Source: Bryobacterales bacterium
GTDB lineage: Bacteria > Acidobacteriota > Terriglobia > Bryobacterales > Bryobacteraceae
DNA length: 32,349 nt
Assembly: GCA_003169195.1 (NCBI GenBank)
Contig: PMQB01000643.1
Location: 1-32,349 of the forward strand
Direction of reading: 5' to 3'
The translations under genes and the position numbers were made by a program. The notes under the pieces were generated by a model, which worked only from the letters and a program-made list of their open reading frames with translations, was not told the DNA's origin and ran no database searches. Within the stretch, counting starts at the first letter, position 1, and the number at the start of each line of letters is the position of its first letter. Positions 11,038 to 21,468 of the stretch are shown one piece after another.

Positions 11038-12192
11038 CTACGTGGCAGCCACGAGAGTCTGAAGGATTTCGACGGCTCTCGAAAGTGGCCACTCCTCCGC
11101 TGTTAATCGAGCTGCTTTGGAGACATCATCGAGATTGGTGCTATCCAGCATTCGCTCAATCACCAGAATCAAATCTTCAACAGACTCCGTCTCGAACAGG
11201 TACCCGTTTTTGCGGTCACGGATTCTGTCGATGGCTGCTGCTGTTGCTTTGGAAGCTACAACGGGCAGACCCGATGCCATTGCCTCGAGGATTACGACTC
11301 CGTAGGGTTCAAAGCGCGCGGGGTGAAGAAAGATTCCACCTTCGGAGTAAAAGCAGTTAAGCTCTTGGGGCTGCAGGAAGCCAAGCCAGCGGACGTTTTC
11401 CGAGAGACCGAGCGAGTCGGCTAATTGTGACAGAGGGATGAGTTGCGATCCGGCCCCTGCGATTTCGTAGATGAATTGCAGCTTCCTGCGTTCCTTTATA
11501 CGGGCAAGAGCGCGCAAGGCGATATCGTAGCCCTTGATCGATTCCAGACGCCCGGAAGAAAGGAACCTATGTACGTTTATATTTCGTGCAACTGAGTAGC
11601 TCGAGGGATTTATGAAGTACGGGAAATTGACAGTTCGAGCGGCGCGGGCGCCCATATATTGGAGTTCTTCAGTGGCCGAAGGTCCAGTGCCAAGAACGCG
11701 ATCCGCGCGGGAGAGTAACCAGCGCAGAAACACGGCGCGAAGGTAGGCTTTCAAAGGATGGCGGTTCTTGTTGCGAAAGGGCGTATCGTTCCAGACCCAA
11801 AATGGCGCTCGGCACGCGATTCGGCAGAGGACGATCAAGATGGTGGTGGGATCTTGCCAGACGTTCAAAAGGAATATTGAGTGCCGATTCATGATAGCCC
11901 GGTTTAGGGTTTCGAAATCGACTCCGCAGACCCTCCTGTAGAATCTGCATCTGTAACCCAACGTGAGGGCACTTGCCCATGGAGTTGTGGTTAGCAGTCT
12001 GTTTACGTAGCTAACATGCAGGTTGAAGTGCTTTGTCAGTTCGCGAAACAGGTCAGCGTTATAGGGGCTTGGCGCGTTCATGCACCAGAGCATCGTGGTA
12101 TTAAGTTGGGGTTCCGGGTGACGATCGGGCGCAAGTTCAAGAGGACGGGCTTGTTTTTGCGATACCCCGGCAGCCTTCGTTTCGCTCAGCAT
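11038..12192 (-). CDS. Glycosyltransferase family 4 (GT-B)
   Basis: FLSSGRLESIKGYDIALRALARI, VRWLGFLQPQELNCFYSEGGIFLHPARFEPYGVVILEAMASGLPVVAS (GT4 E-x7-E region). Confidence 0.9.
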   Translation of the reverse strand: MLSETKAAGVSQKQARPLELAPDRHPEPQLNTTMLWCMNAPSPYNADLFRELTKHFNLHVSYVNRLLTTTPWASALTLGYRCRFYRRVCGVDFETLNRAIMNRHSIFLLNVWQDPTTILIVLCRIACRAPFWVWNDTPFRNKNRHPLKAYLRAVFLRWLLSRADRVLGTGPSATEELQYMGARAARTVNFPYFINPSSYSVARNINVHRFLSSGRLESIKGYDIALRALARIKERRKLQFIYEIAGAGSQLIPLSQLADSLGLSENVRWLGFLQPQELNCFYSEGGIFLHPARFEPYGVVILEAMASGLPVVASKATAAAIDRIRDRKNGYLFETESVEDLILVIERMLDSTNLDDVSKAARLTAEEWPLSRAVEILQTLVAAT

Positions 12193-12406
12193 GCGCCCCT
12201 CAATTTAGGTGGTCCCTTAGACGTCGGAGTTTCCGGACCACTCGCGCGGTATAACTCGTCGTGCTTGATTTCGGGCTGAATTGTACGTTCCAGTCCTGAT
12301 CGCTTGCTTTGGGTGGCCATTTATTTAGTTAAGGGAGTCAACTTAGTAATGAGAACACCGATCCACTTTAGGAAAGAAGTCTCCAGCTGTTTGCAGGACG
12401 CAACGG

Positions 12407-12775
12407 CTAACGCTGTTTCCGCAAGCGAGGGAAAGTGGCTACCAGGCATCCGATCATCGCGCCGTATGCGTCCAGTCGCATGTCGGATGATTCGAGCAAA
12501 TAGGGATATGAAAAGACGAAGGACTCCAATATTTCTAACGCAATGCCAAACGAGGTAGTCGCAGCTAGAACTGCCAAGCTCCAACAAACAGAATTAACAG
12601 TTCTGGCGAGGAGGAAGGATAATAATGCGAAGGCGACAGTGTGGACTACGACGTGGGTTAAGCGACCACTTGCGCTGAGATGCAGTGCGATCTTAATTTG
12701 CATCGGCATGAGCGAGCCCATCAGGAGGAGAGCCGCTAACAAAATCGCGGGTCGGGAAAATGATTTTCTGTTCAC
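12407..12775 (-). CDS. VanZ-like membrane protein
   Basis: 122 aa, multiple TM segments; THVVVHTVAFALLSFLLAR and GIALEILESF...RLDAYGAMIGCLVA match the VanZ-like pattern. Confidence 0.7.
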   Translation of the reverse strand: MNRKSFSRPAILLAALLLMGSLMPMQIKIALHLSASGRLTHVVVHTVAFALLSFLLARTVNSVCWSLAVLAATTSFGIALEILESFVFSYPYLLESSDMRLDAYGAMIGCLVATFPRLRKQR

Positions 12776-12798
12776 TCTTAGCGGTCAAATGTTTGTAG

Positions 12799-13902
12799 TT
12801 ACCGGCCGCGACCTTCTTTGATGTCTGCCGCTAGACGTCGATAAAGGCCTGCGCTGAACAGTTCGATGGCAATATTTTGCCAGCCCCCCTTGTGGGTGAG
12901 GACATTCCGTAAGAGACGGAGCCGCGCGGCTAGTACGACCGAATACATATAAACGGGATCTATGAAGCGAAGAGCGGGGACGCGGCTCAGAACTCGCCTT
13001 CGTAGCCGACGAAGTTTCGTGAGAGTGGTGAGGTGCATTGGAAACGGCGGTGGTTCGCCAAGCGCATCGTGTATGTCGAGTAAGTGTAACTCTAAAACTC
13101 CGGATTGCTTAACTGTTCGGAAGCGGCGGCAGATGGTGGACCAGTCAATTTCATCTTTGAAGCTGCGATTCAGCCGAACAAAGTCGAGCATTGCTCGCAG
13201 AGGCGGCCAGATGCGTTCCTGGTAAGGGTGGCGTATCTGAGAGTGCATGATCAGATGAGTCATCAAGTCTGTTGGAGCAGGTATGCGAACTCGCGAACCG
13301 CGGAAATCAATGACAACTGAGCGCTCGACAACTTCGGACGCGGGCAACAAGGACGAGCAGATACCCAAACCCAGGCTGCGGTGTAGTTCGAAGAAAATAG
13401 ACCCGTTGCGCTGCAGGGGCGGGTAGTGGTGGCGAAAGCGGCCGAGGCGATCGGTAGAACTCGGGGTGAACCCGTTTGCCAGAAGGATGTCGACAGCCAT
13501 CGATAGTTGCTGTTCGGGTATAAGGAGGTCAACGTCCCATAGGTATCGCGCTGCTGGGTTTTGGTATATGGCGACCGCGCAGGAGGCCGCACCTTTCAGC
13601 AATACCGGCTCGATTCCCTTTTGGTTCAGTAGCTGAGCGACGAAGGCCAGTTCGGTAAAGATCGCTTCATTGCGCTCAGCGTTGAGTTCTTGGACCGCAA
13701 GAAAGAAATCGGGCAGATCGGGCGGGAGTTGATTGACAATTCCGAGATCAGAAAACCGCTTGTGGACAGCGGGAAGAAGAAGCTCGTGGCGCGCGGTTTT
13801 GATTACTTCTTCCCAATCGATGTCGGCCCATGAGCCGCGTGCTTTCGATAGCTTTGCGGCGTCTTGGCCAAAGCAAGCGGCTAGAAACTCTTTGGGCGTC
13901 AT
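12799..13902 (-). CDS. Nucleotidyltransferase family protein (NTP_transf_5-like)
   Basis: ELAFVAQLLNQKGIEPVLLKGAASCAVAIYQNPAARYLWDVDLLIPEQQLSMAVDILLANGF (LLKG and D-x-D motifs typical of the family). Confidence 0.8.
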   Translation of the reverse strand: MTPKEFLAACFGQDAAKLSKARGSWADIDWEEVIKTARHELLLPAVHKRFSDLGIVNQLPPDLPDFFLAVQELNAERNEAIFTELAFVAQLLNQKGIEPVLLKGAASCAVAIYQNPAARYLWDVDLLIPEQQLSMAVDILLANGFTPSSTDRLGRFRHHYPPLQRNGSIFFELHRSLGLGICSSLLPASEVVERSVVIDFRGSRVRIPAPTDLMTHLIMHSQIRHPYQERIWPPLRAMLDFVRLNRSFKDEIDWSTICRRFRTVKQSGVLELHLLDIHDALGEPPPFPMHLTTLTKLRRLRRRVLSRVPALRFIDPVYMYSVVLAARLRLLRNVLTHKGGWQNIAIELFSAGLYRRLAADIKEGRGR

Positions 13903-13921
13903 GCAGGAAATGTGGGTTTGG

Positions 13922-14911
13922 TTATTTTGGAACAGTAGCCATCATTTGGCTTTCAATCCAAGCGTAGGTTTTGGCTAGCCCATCCCGGAGACGGATGGAT
14001 GGCTCCCAACCTAGGAGTTTCTTGATTTTGGCATTGTCGCTGTTGCGGCCGTTCACGCCTTTTGGAGCGTCAAGTTTGTAGTTTCTCTTCAGCTTGATTC
14101 CGGCTATCTCTTCGGCCAGATCTACAAGTTGATTTATCGTGACGAGTTCATTACTGCCGAGGTTTAGCGGCTCGTGAATTTCGCTTTCGAGGATCATGCG
14201 TGTTCCTTTTAAGCAGTCATCGATATACATGAAACTGCGCGTCTGATGGCCGTCACCCCAAATTTCGATCTCGTGTTTGCCCGAGGACTTGGCCTGGATT
14301 ACTTTTCGGCAAATGGCGGCAGGGGCTTTTTCGCGCCCACCGTCATAGGTGCCTAGCGGGCCATAGACATTGTGGTACCGTGCAACGCGACATTGGAGTC
14401 CGAAGTCCTCTTCAAAGTGACGACACATTCTTTCGGAAAAGAGTTTTTCCCAACCGTACCCGTCTTCAGGCATCGCAGGATAGGCGTCTTCCTCCTTTAG
14501 AGCCGTGACCTGTGGGCTCTTTTGTTTATCACCGTTGTAGACACACGCTGACGAAGCATAGAATACCCGCTGTATGCCTTTTTCTCTTGCCGCCATTAGG
14601 ACATGCGTATTAATGAGAACCGTCAGCATGCAGAGAGCCTTGTTGTTCTCAATAAATCCCATGCCGCCCATATCAGCGGCCAGATTAAATACAACATCCG
14701 CGCCAGTGACTGCGCGGAGGCAAGCTGACATTTCACTGAGGTCGAGCACGAGATTCTCGACATCGTGAGATTCCTGGTACCAGTCGGCACGTGGCTTGAT
14801 ATCTATGGAACGGATGACGTGGACTCCCTGACCTAGTAAATATTTCACGAGGTGACCGCCGATAAATCCACCACCTCCACAGACAACAACACTTTGGTTT
14901 TCTAGTTTCAT
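13922..14911 (-). CDS. NAD-dependent epimerase/dehydratase, GDP-mannose 3,5-epimerase-like
   Basis: GGGGFIGGHLVKYL Rossmann motif; NLAADMGGMGFIENN, FYASSACVYN, YGWEK, RYHNVYGPLGTYDGGREKAPAAICRK, WGDGHQTRSFMYIDDCLKG, GVNGRNSDNAKIKKLLGWEPSIRLRDGLAKTYAWIESQ, which closely resemble plant GME as recalled. Confidence 0.85.
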   Translation of the reverse strand: MKLENQSVVVCGGGGFIGGHLVKYLLGQGVHVIRSIDIKPRADWYQESHDVENLVLDLSEMSACLRAVTGADVVFNLAADMGGMGFIENNKALCMLTVLINTHVLMAAREKGIQRVFYASSACVYNGDKQKSPQVTALKEEDAYPAMPEDGYGWEKLFSERMCRHFEEDFGLQCRVARYHNVYGPLGTYDGGREKAPAAICRKVIQAKSSGKHEIEIWGDGHQTRSFMYIDDCLKGTRMILESEIHEPLNLGSNELVTINQLVDLAEEIAGIKLKRNYKLDAPKGVNGRNSDNAKIKKLLGWEPSIRLRDGLAKTYAWIESQMMATVPK

Positions 14912-15038
14912 CTATTGGCTCTGTGATTCCTTTGCTATGGATAAAGATGAGTTAGGTAGACCCTGTTCTGGCATGCGGCACGCTGGCCGTAGCCGATTTG
15001 AGCGAGGGAGTTTGACCGTTCAGGCCGCCCACTGAAAC

Positions 15039-16511
15039 CTAATATGCTCCGTCGCCTGTGAAGACAACCCGTACGGTTCTTGCCAATGTGTAAAGATCAA
15101 GCCAGATAGACCAGTTATGCACATAATACTCGGCGAATGAGATGCGTTCTTCGTAGGCGGTATTGTTGCGGCCGGACACCTGCCAGAGGCCAGTCATACC
15201 CGGCCGGACGCGGGCGTACGTGTTGTAGCTTACGCCGTATTTTTCGACCTCTTCCGGAAGGATTGGGCGTGGTCCAACGAGGCTCATTTCTCCAGACAGC
15301 ACGTTTATGAGTTGGGGCAGTTCGTCGATGCTGAAGCGGCGAAGCCACCTTCCAATTCTCGTGACGCGCGGGTCTTTTTTGAGCTTGTGATGCATTTGCC
15401 AGTGGAGGGACTGATCCGGATGGACTTTAAAATAGGTTTCCAGCACCTCATCTCCGTTCGTGACCATGGTGCGAAATTTGAGCACATGGAACATGGTTCC
15501 ACCGAGGCCATAGCGTTTATTTCGGAAGAAGACCGGGCCGCGTGAAGTGATCTTGATAATGGCCGCCAACGTAAGCATGAGGGGCGCCAAGAGCATTAGA
15601 CCGAACGCGCTCAACAAGAGATCAGTGACTCTCTTTACTGCTCTTGCTCCCGCATGAAATAGGGGTTGGGCAACTTCGAAGCCGACCGAACCAGAGATCT
15701 CGCGAGCCGAAATCCCAAGGCTGCAGATGCCGGGCAGATCAGGAACAAACAAGACGCGCTCGAAGCCGATGCAGCGACACCTGATGATCTGGCTAATCTC
15801 AGCGCTGGATTTTTCCGGCAAGACGATGATGGCGTAGCTGGCGGCGTGATTCGCCGCGATCTCAGAGGCGGAACTCAGCGATCCCACGATGGGAGGCAAA
15901 TCGGCTTCCCAAGTGTTTGGCTGCCCGTCTGTGAGAACTCCGGTAATTCGGACGCCCAATTTGGGGTCTTGCAGACTGCGGATTACCCGCTTTGCGACTG
16001 GACCCGATCCGAACACGACTGCAGCGACTCCGAACCACGATTCTGCTGCAAAGCGCCGACGGGCGATGTAGCGTGCCAGCAGTACAAATGGGGCTACCGC
16101 CGCCCACGTAATTAAGAAAACTGATCTTGAGTAGGTTGCAGCGTTGTGAAACAAGAATGCGGTGGCCGCGATCAGCGTGAATAGACTTGAGGCGCAATAG
16201 AAAACACGTCTCACTTCTTCGGCCGGATGCAGCAGAATTCCGGGATACAGGCCGCAAACGAAGAAAGCCGCGATAAAAATACCGATGATTGGATAGAGAT
16301 GGAGGTAGAAGCCCAAAGTGTACCCCGGGCTGACCAAGTATCGCCCGAGAACAGCGAGCCAGTACATGACAGACAAAGCTACCCAATCTGCAGCCAGAAT
16401 TGCAAAGGGTGTGGCCCACTTGTGATTCTCTTTTGTTGCCGGTAATGTAAGTAGACTCGATGTTGCAAGTACAGGTTTGGTGCTCATGAAAACTCGCTCT
16501 CGTGGAATCAA
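15039..16511 (-). CDS. Exopolysaccharide biosynthesis polyprenyl glycosylphosphotransferase (WbaP/EpsE type)
   Basis: N-terminal TM segments; C-terminal bacterial sugar transferase domain: [80 protein letters not shown]. Confidence 0.95.
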   Translation of the reverse strand: MIPRERVFMSTKPVLATSSLLTLPATKENHKWATPFAILAADWVALSVMYWLAVLGRYLVSPGYTLGFYLHLYPIIGIFIAAFFVCGLYPGILLHPAEEVRRVFYCASSLFTLIAATAFLFHNAATYSRSVFLITWAAVAPFVLLARYIARRRFAAESWFGVAAVVFGSGPVAKRVIRSLQDPKLGVRITGVLTDGQPNTWEADLPPIVGSLSSASEIAANHAASYAIIVLPEKSSAEISQIIRCRCIGFERVLFVPDLPGICSLGISAREISGSVGFEVAQPLFHAGARAVKRVTDLLLSAFGLMLLAPLMLTLAAIIKITSRGPVFFRNKRYGLGGTMFHVLKFRTMVTNGDEVLETYFKVHPDQSLHWQMHHKLKKDPRVTRIGRWLRRFSIDELPQLINVLSGEMSLVGPRPILPEEVEKYGVSYNTYARVRPGMTGLWQVSGRNNTAYEERISFAEYYVHNWSIWLDLYTLARTVRVVFTGDGAY

Positions 16512-16520
16512 TCAGCCACG

Positions 16521-17762
16521 TTATGTTCGGGTGGGAGTGGTTTGCACCGACGAGGTACTAGAAACGGATTTACTCTGTAACGCGGAACGTAAGATTTCTT
16601 CAAAAGACGCTGCTATTTTCGAGATTTGGAAGGTCTCTTGGGCATAGCGACGGGCCGAAATGCCGAGCATGTCCCGGCATTGCTTGTCGGCGGCAAGTTT
16701 TTTTGCGGCGGAAATCCAAGCGTCGGAGTTATCGGGATCGACCACGTATCCGGCCCGACTTCGTTTCACCGTCAGGGAAGCGAGGTTGGACTCGGGCGCT
16801 GCCAGCAATATGGGGCGTCCGGCGCAAAGATAGTTAAGAATCTTCGATGGAACGGCGAACTGTCCAGCATCCGATTCGAGGGTCGCGATCAATACGTCCG
16901 CCGTTGCAAGGACTTCAGGAAGTCTTTCAAAAGGTTGAAAATCGAGCAGTGTCAGGTTATTTAGTCTGGGCTGCTTTTCGAGAAAGTCGCGCCCAACGCC
17001 CTCGGAGACCACAACGACGCGGGGATTGCCACGAGTTTCGGCGGCCAGACGATAGAGAAGGTCGGGACGATGCTTAATTCCGAGAGTTCCCGAGTACAAG
17101 AAAGTTGTTTCGTTCCCAAGGCCCTGCTCCTGGCTCCATGAGTTGGAACGGGGAAATTCGGGCATTTCATCGAGGACGCCCCAATTTTCGATGACATTTA
17201 CCTGCGATTCGGGAAGACTCCACGAAAGCAGGAGATCACGAAAGGCGTCGGCAATTACGATGACGCGGTTACTGTTGGCAGCTACTGATTTTTCTAATTG
17301 GCGAAAGGGGAAACCAATTGGACTGGCGAGAAAAGAAAGGGAACCTAGTTTTCCGCGAAGAAAGAATTCAATAGCCCGAAAGTAGACGTCTTGTAGCCAA
17401 TGAACGAAGCCGATACCGCGCCGCCGGCAAAACCAAAGTAACTCCGCTTGCACGTCAATTGGCGTTTGACCCGAAAGGACTACGTCGGGGTTCACTTGGG
17501 CAATCAGTTTCCGTATCTGTCTCGCGTATTGGCGGTGAGCCAGCAAACGGCGAAGTGGCGAATACTTTTGAAAGGTGCTCGGAAGCCGAGTGGGGATGAT
17601 GTTCAGAGTTTGTGGTTCGGAGGTAAGCTTTTTCAAGCTACCTTTTGGACCCTGAAATCCTTCAAGATAAGTGTGAGTGACATGATGTCCACGAATAGCA
17701 AGTTCGCGGCTCAATTGGACGGGGAAAGGGTGGCCCACAAAATCATGAACGAGGATGCGCAT
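16521..17762 (-). CDS. Glycosyltransferase family 4, WcaI-like
   Basis: MRILVHDFVGHPFPVQLSRELAIRGHHVTHTY, TTFLYSGTLGIKHRPDLLYRLA, VPSKILNYLCAGRPILLAAPESNLAS. Confidence 0.88.
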   Translation of the reverse strand: MRILVHDFVGHPFPVQLSRELAIRGHHVTHTYLEGFQGPKGSLKKLTSEPQTLNIIPTRLPSTFQKYSPLRRLLAHRQYARQIRKLIAQVNPDVVLSGQTPIDVQAELLWFCRRRGIGFVHWLQDVYFRAIEFFLRGKLGSLSFLASPIGFPFRQLEKSVAANSNRVIVIADAFRDLLLSWSLPESQVNVIENWGVLDEMPEFPRSNSWSQEQGLGNETTFLYSGTLGIKHRPDLLYRLAAETRGNPRVVVVSEGVGRDFLEKQPRLNNLTLLDFQPFERLPEVLATADVLIATLESDAGQFAVPSKILNYLCAGRPILLAAPESNLASLTVKRSRAGYVVDPDNSDAWISAAKKLAADKQCRDMLGISARRYAQETFQISKIAASFEEILRSALQSKSVSSTSSVQTTPTRT

Positions 17763-17872
17763 TTGATTTAGGTGGTTCAGAACCAGGTTGCTTCAGGACG
17801 CGCAGAACGACCTGCCGCGGAAGAGCCGAGGTCATACATCGAGAAAGGAGGTTGGGATGAGTGAGCTGTCAA

Positions 17873-18634
17873 CTAAGCCGGCTGAAATGCGTAGCTGTGA
17901 TTGTCAGAGTACTGCGGAGTGTCTGTTGCATCCTCGACTGGTTTGCCAACTTTTGAGTAGCCAGCCGATTCAATCAAAGAGAAGAAATCTGCCCTTGACA
18001 CACCTTCGTGAAGCTCGACGACGAGTTTCGGGTGGTGTTGTTTGAGCGTACCTAACATTCCCTGAAGGGCTTCTATTTCCATGCCTTGAACATCTATTTT
18101 TATGCCGGAAATTTTAGGATGTTCGATGTTTGAAGGAAAGATGCGCTGCCAGAGCCAATCGAAATTGGCGATCAGGAACTGCTCTCCATGCGCCGATGCT
18201 CCCTTCGCCGTGGAGTCCAACATGCCTCTAACTTCGGGCAATTCGGCCGCGATGATGCTGTCACAGTTTCCAAGGGCGAAGGGAACAATCGTTAGTTGAT
18301 TCAAGCGATTGATGGTGCGGGTTCGAGCAAGACAACCGGCGCTTGCGGTCATCGGTTCAAATGCGAAAACTCTTCCGTTGGGTCCGACAAGGCGGGCGAG
18401 GGCAATTGCGGTATAGCCGTAATGTGCGCCCACGTCAAGCCATGTTTCTCCGGTTCGGACATTCTCGGAGAACCACCGCAAGAGCGGTCGTTCTGCGGTG
18501 CCCGAAAGAGCGCCCGGGTAATCGTGCCAAGAGGTTACAAGTGAGTGACCACGAAGGGGACCAGCCAGAATCCTGCGAGGACCGATAGATCGCGGGAGAA
18601 ATTGGCGGATCCGTTTCTTGAGTGTTTTGTTCAT
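17873..18634 (-). CDS. FkbM family methyltransferase
   Basis: TWLDVGAHYGYTAIALARLVGPNGRVFAFEPM; ISGIKIDVQGMEIEALQGMLGTLKQHHPKLVVELHEG. Confidence 0.88.
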   Translation of the reverse strand: MNKTLKKRIRQFLPRSIGPRRILAGPLRGHSLVTSWHDYPGALSGTAERPLLRWFSENVRTGETWLDVGAHYGYTAIALARLVGPNGRVFAFEPMTASAGCLARTRTINRLNQLTIVPFALGNCDSIIAAELPEVRGMLDSTAKGASAHGEQFLIANFDWLWQRIFPSNIEHPKISGIKIDVQGMEIEALQGMLGTLKQHHPKLVVELHEGVSRADFFSLIESAGYSKVGKPVEDATDTPQYSDNHSYAFQPA

Positions 18635-18870
18635 GTTGGTGATGATTCATTAGCGCCGGCGCGGTGCCTTCAACTAATATCCCGGATTCTTTTTTGGTTG
18701 AAACAGGGGTGGTCTCGGCGACCGCGGGCTTTTTGAAATTCTTCAGGAAAGAGCGTAAAGGCTTGGCTCAGGGCCACTACTTTGGTGTAACGGTCAACTG
18801 CCGCGCGGACTAGAGTGCCACAGGCCGAGCGATACCCTCCCGTCCGGTGATTCCAGCGATCAGCGCTCTT

Positions 18871-20112
18871 TCATTCCAATGCTTCTCCAGGGTGGTGCTG
18901 CGTGGCAGTCCGGTATGCGGCTAGCAAATTTGAGGCGACATTGGCCGGCCGCTGAGACTGGACTCGTGCAAGCCCTTGTTTCCCAAGCGCAACAAGAAGG
19001 TCGGGTTGGGTAGCCATCTTCAGCATCGCGCGCGCAATGTCATCCACTTCAAGAGGATTGAAGAGAACGGCGATTCCGGCGGTCGCCTCCAGCAAAGCGG
19101 GTATTTCAGAGGCCGCAACCGGACAACCGCAGGCCATCGCTTCCATGACAGGGATGCCTCCTCCTTCATATTCGGATGGAAACACGAGGGCCGTAGCCGC
19201 GCTGAATAGAATGGGCATTTCATCGCCGGGCAGATTTGACAACCAGACAATATGATCCTGTATGCCAGCCTCGCGGATCCATTGGTTTAGAATTTCGTCA
19301 GCGCCATACGTGCGCCCACAAAGGACCAACTTCCATGTGTCCGGCCGCAGGCGCCTAAGTTGGGCATACGCCTGAAAAAGACGCCGATGGTTTTTGTGTG
19401 GGTAGTAGTGCGAAACATAAAGCCAGAAACTCGGAGGCAAATTGCGACTGGCGCGGAAAGCGGCCACGCGGTCAAGCGCAGCGGGGCGAAATCTTTCATC
19501 AATGGGTGTGGGAATCACCTGCATACGTTTTTCACCCACGGCAAACCACTTTTCGAGGCTGGACGCTGTGGTTTGGGACATCGGAAGGAGCCTGGTCGCG
19601 GTGCGGGCAGTGTGCGGCGTGAGGGAGCGCATATACAGATCGCGCAGGGCGTACCCGCGGACAATGCCTTCGTCGAAAGGTTTGAGGTCGTAAATCGTGA
19701 CAAGACTAGCAACGCGACTCGGCATCACTCCATTTACGCTTCCAAACCAGTGGAGGAGGTCTAAATGGTTCCGTTGGGCAAGCCAAGGAACAACTATCTG
19801 CTCGGCCAGAACGCGGCTAATGCGGCGTTGACCGCTGGCGCGGATGGAACGAATGTGAAAATTCGGCAGGTCCGGAACCAACGGGCGGCTGGCGTCGTGG
19901 ACATAAGCAACATAATCGTTCTCAGAACCGAAGCGGCCCAGTGCCTGCATGACGCCCTCAATATAGTTCCATGCACCACCAAGGCGCGGGTGCGCATAAA
20001 GGAGATTCAGGCCTATTCTCAGGCGCCGGGTTGCGACTAGAGGCGTTAAAGGTTCCGTAGATAGCGGACTGCCGCCTAGAGAATTGCTAATACCAGTCAC
20101 GGGCGGCCTCAC
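18871..20112 (-). CDS. Glycosyltransferase family 4
   Basis: FWLYVSHYYPHKNHRRLFQAYAQLR, ATALVFPSEYEGGGIPVMEAMACGCPVAASEIPALLEATAGIAVLFNPLEVDDIARAM. Confidence 0.92.
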   Translation of the reverse strand: MRPPVTGISNSLGGSPLSTEPLTPLVATRRLRIGLNLLYAHPRLGGAWNYIEGVMQALGRFGSENDYVAYVHDASRPLVPDLPNFHIRSIRASGQRRISRVLAEQIVVPWLAQRNHLDLLHWFGSVNGVMPSRVASLVTIYDLKPFDEGIVRGYALRDLYMRSLTPHTARTATRLLPMSQTTASSLEKWFAVGEKRMQVIPTPIDERFRPAALDRVAAFRASRNLPPSFWLYVSHYYPHKNHRRLFQAYAQLRRLRPDTWKLVLCGRTYGADEILNQWIREAGIQDHIVWLSNLPGDEMPILFSAATALVFPSEYEGGGIPVMEAMACGCPVAASEIPALLEATAGIAVLFNPLEVDDIARAMLKMATQPDLLVALGKQGLARVQSQRPANVASNLLAAYRTATQHHPGEALE

Positions 20113-20415
20113 AGAGCCAGGCGGGTCGACGGGGTGTTATTCGAAATGGCATTTTAGGTGGATGAGGGGACAATCGGGCATGATATAGAACGAGGTGGCT
20201 CATCGCATGATGCCACGCTACCGACCGCGCCGAAGGCGGCTGTATGGAGGAAATCGCTTATTTCGGGAGATGCTCAGAGTAAGCTGATCAGCGTATCGGT
20301 CTCGGCATCCTTGAACTCGATCGAGGTTGCTAAATGATGATCTCCCTAGCTGTTTCCCTTGAAGAGTTGTGAGCCTTCGGCGAAGAGGCGAGCCAGTGTA
20401 AAAAAGGTGCTCGAG

Positions 20416-21261
20416 CTATTCGATCACATATCTACCCTCATATTTCTTGAATTTTTCGTTTAGAAAACGAAGCGCATCCGGGGTCGTCATCGACAACAAC
20501 AGATCCATGTCGGCGTTCCATGGAAACAACTTGCGGCGATCAGGTTTTAGACGGTAGCCCTGGTCGTAGGCATCCTGCACTGCAAGCGCCGCGTGAGAGT
20601 TGATCTCCCTCGGCACAAGGAAGGCATTATTATAGTGGAGTTCGACTAGATCATAGCGGAAGTCTTCGCACAGTAGGGCCAACTGAGCTAGGCTCTGGCC
20701 GTAGAAGTGATCAGACGCCCAGACGTGGGAAGGGTCGTACTTGACCGAGAACCTTATTGGAGGCGGAATCTTTTCGTTCACCTCCGCGCAGATAAGACTG
20801 GGACGATATCCTGTTAGCACTTCGCGCAAGACGAAATAGTCGTAGCTGTCGATATCCATATTCAAAAATGTGAAGTTCTCTGGAGTTGAACAGCAGCGCA
20901 GGATGTCAAGGACGTTTTCTGGAGTGATCTTAGCCCTGAGCAGGTTAACGTTATTGAAGCGCCGGTATAGTCCACTTAGGGCCTTAAATTTCTCGCCGTC
21001 GTATTCGACGGCTAAACCGGAACAATTTGCCTGATAAAGCGCAAAGGTGTTGGACATTGTGTAGCCGTCTGAGGCGGCCATGTCGACTACGAACGAAGAA
21101 GCTGATGGTTCCCCGTTCAGGTACCTATTGATCACCGCTTCCTCACCGGAGTTCGAGTATGTACGAGAAGGGGGCCAGGAGCCGTCCGACCTCACGGTGA
21201 ATTGCCGTAATAGAGATCTTGAGGTTGTCGCTAAAGTTCTGAGCATAGAGTACGTTCCCAT
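20416..21261 (-). CDS. Divergent FkbM-like / SAM-dependent methyltransferase-like protein
   Basis: FVVDMAASDGYTMSNTFALYQANCSGLAVEYDGEKFKAL, FTFLNMDIDSYDYFVLREVLTGYRPSLICAEVN; same fold layout as FkbM proteins but with an altered motif I. Confidence 0.65.
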   Translation of the reverse strand: MGTYSMLRTLATTSRSLLRQFTVRSDGSWPPSRTYSNSGEEAVINRYLNGEPSASSFVVDMAASDGYTMSNTFALYQANCSGLAVEYDGEKFKALSGLYRRFNNVNLLRAKITPENVLDILRCCSTPENFTFLNMDIDSYDYFVLREVLTGYRPSLICAEVNEKIPPPIRFSVKYDPSHVWASDHFYGQSLAQLALLCEDFRYDLVELHYNNAFLVPREINSHAALAVQDAYDQGYRLKPDRRKLFPWNADMDLLLSMTTPDALRFLNEKFKKYEGRYVIE

Positions 21262-21468
21262 GAATCCCCGAGGCGAGCAACTTGCATGGCTAGCCGAACT
21301 CGGAGATGTTAGCCTTCGTTTTACCTAGCCCCACGTCTCTGGAGTGAGATTACCAGTTCATGCCACTTATCGATTGTTCGCTCTTTTCTGCTTTACCCGC
21401 AAGGCAAATGTTTTGGACTACTGCCACTTTCATGCTTTAGAGTCGATGAGGGATTGCGCGTGTTGGGC

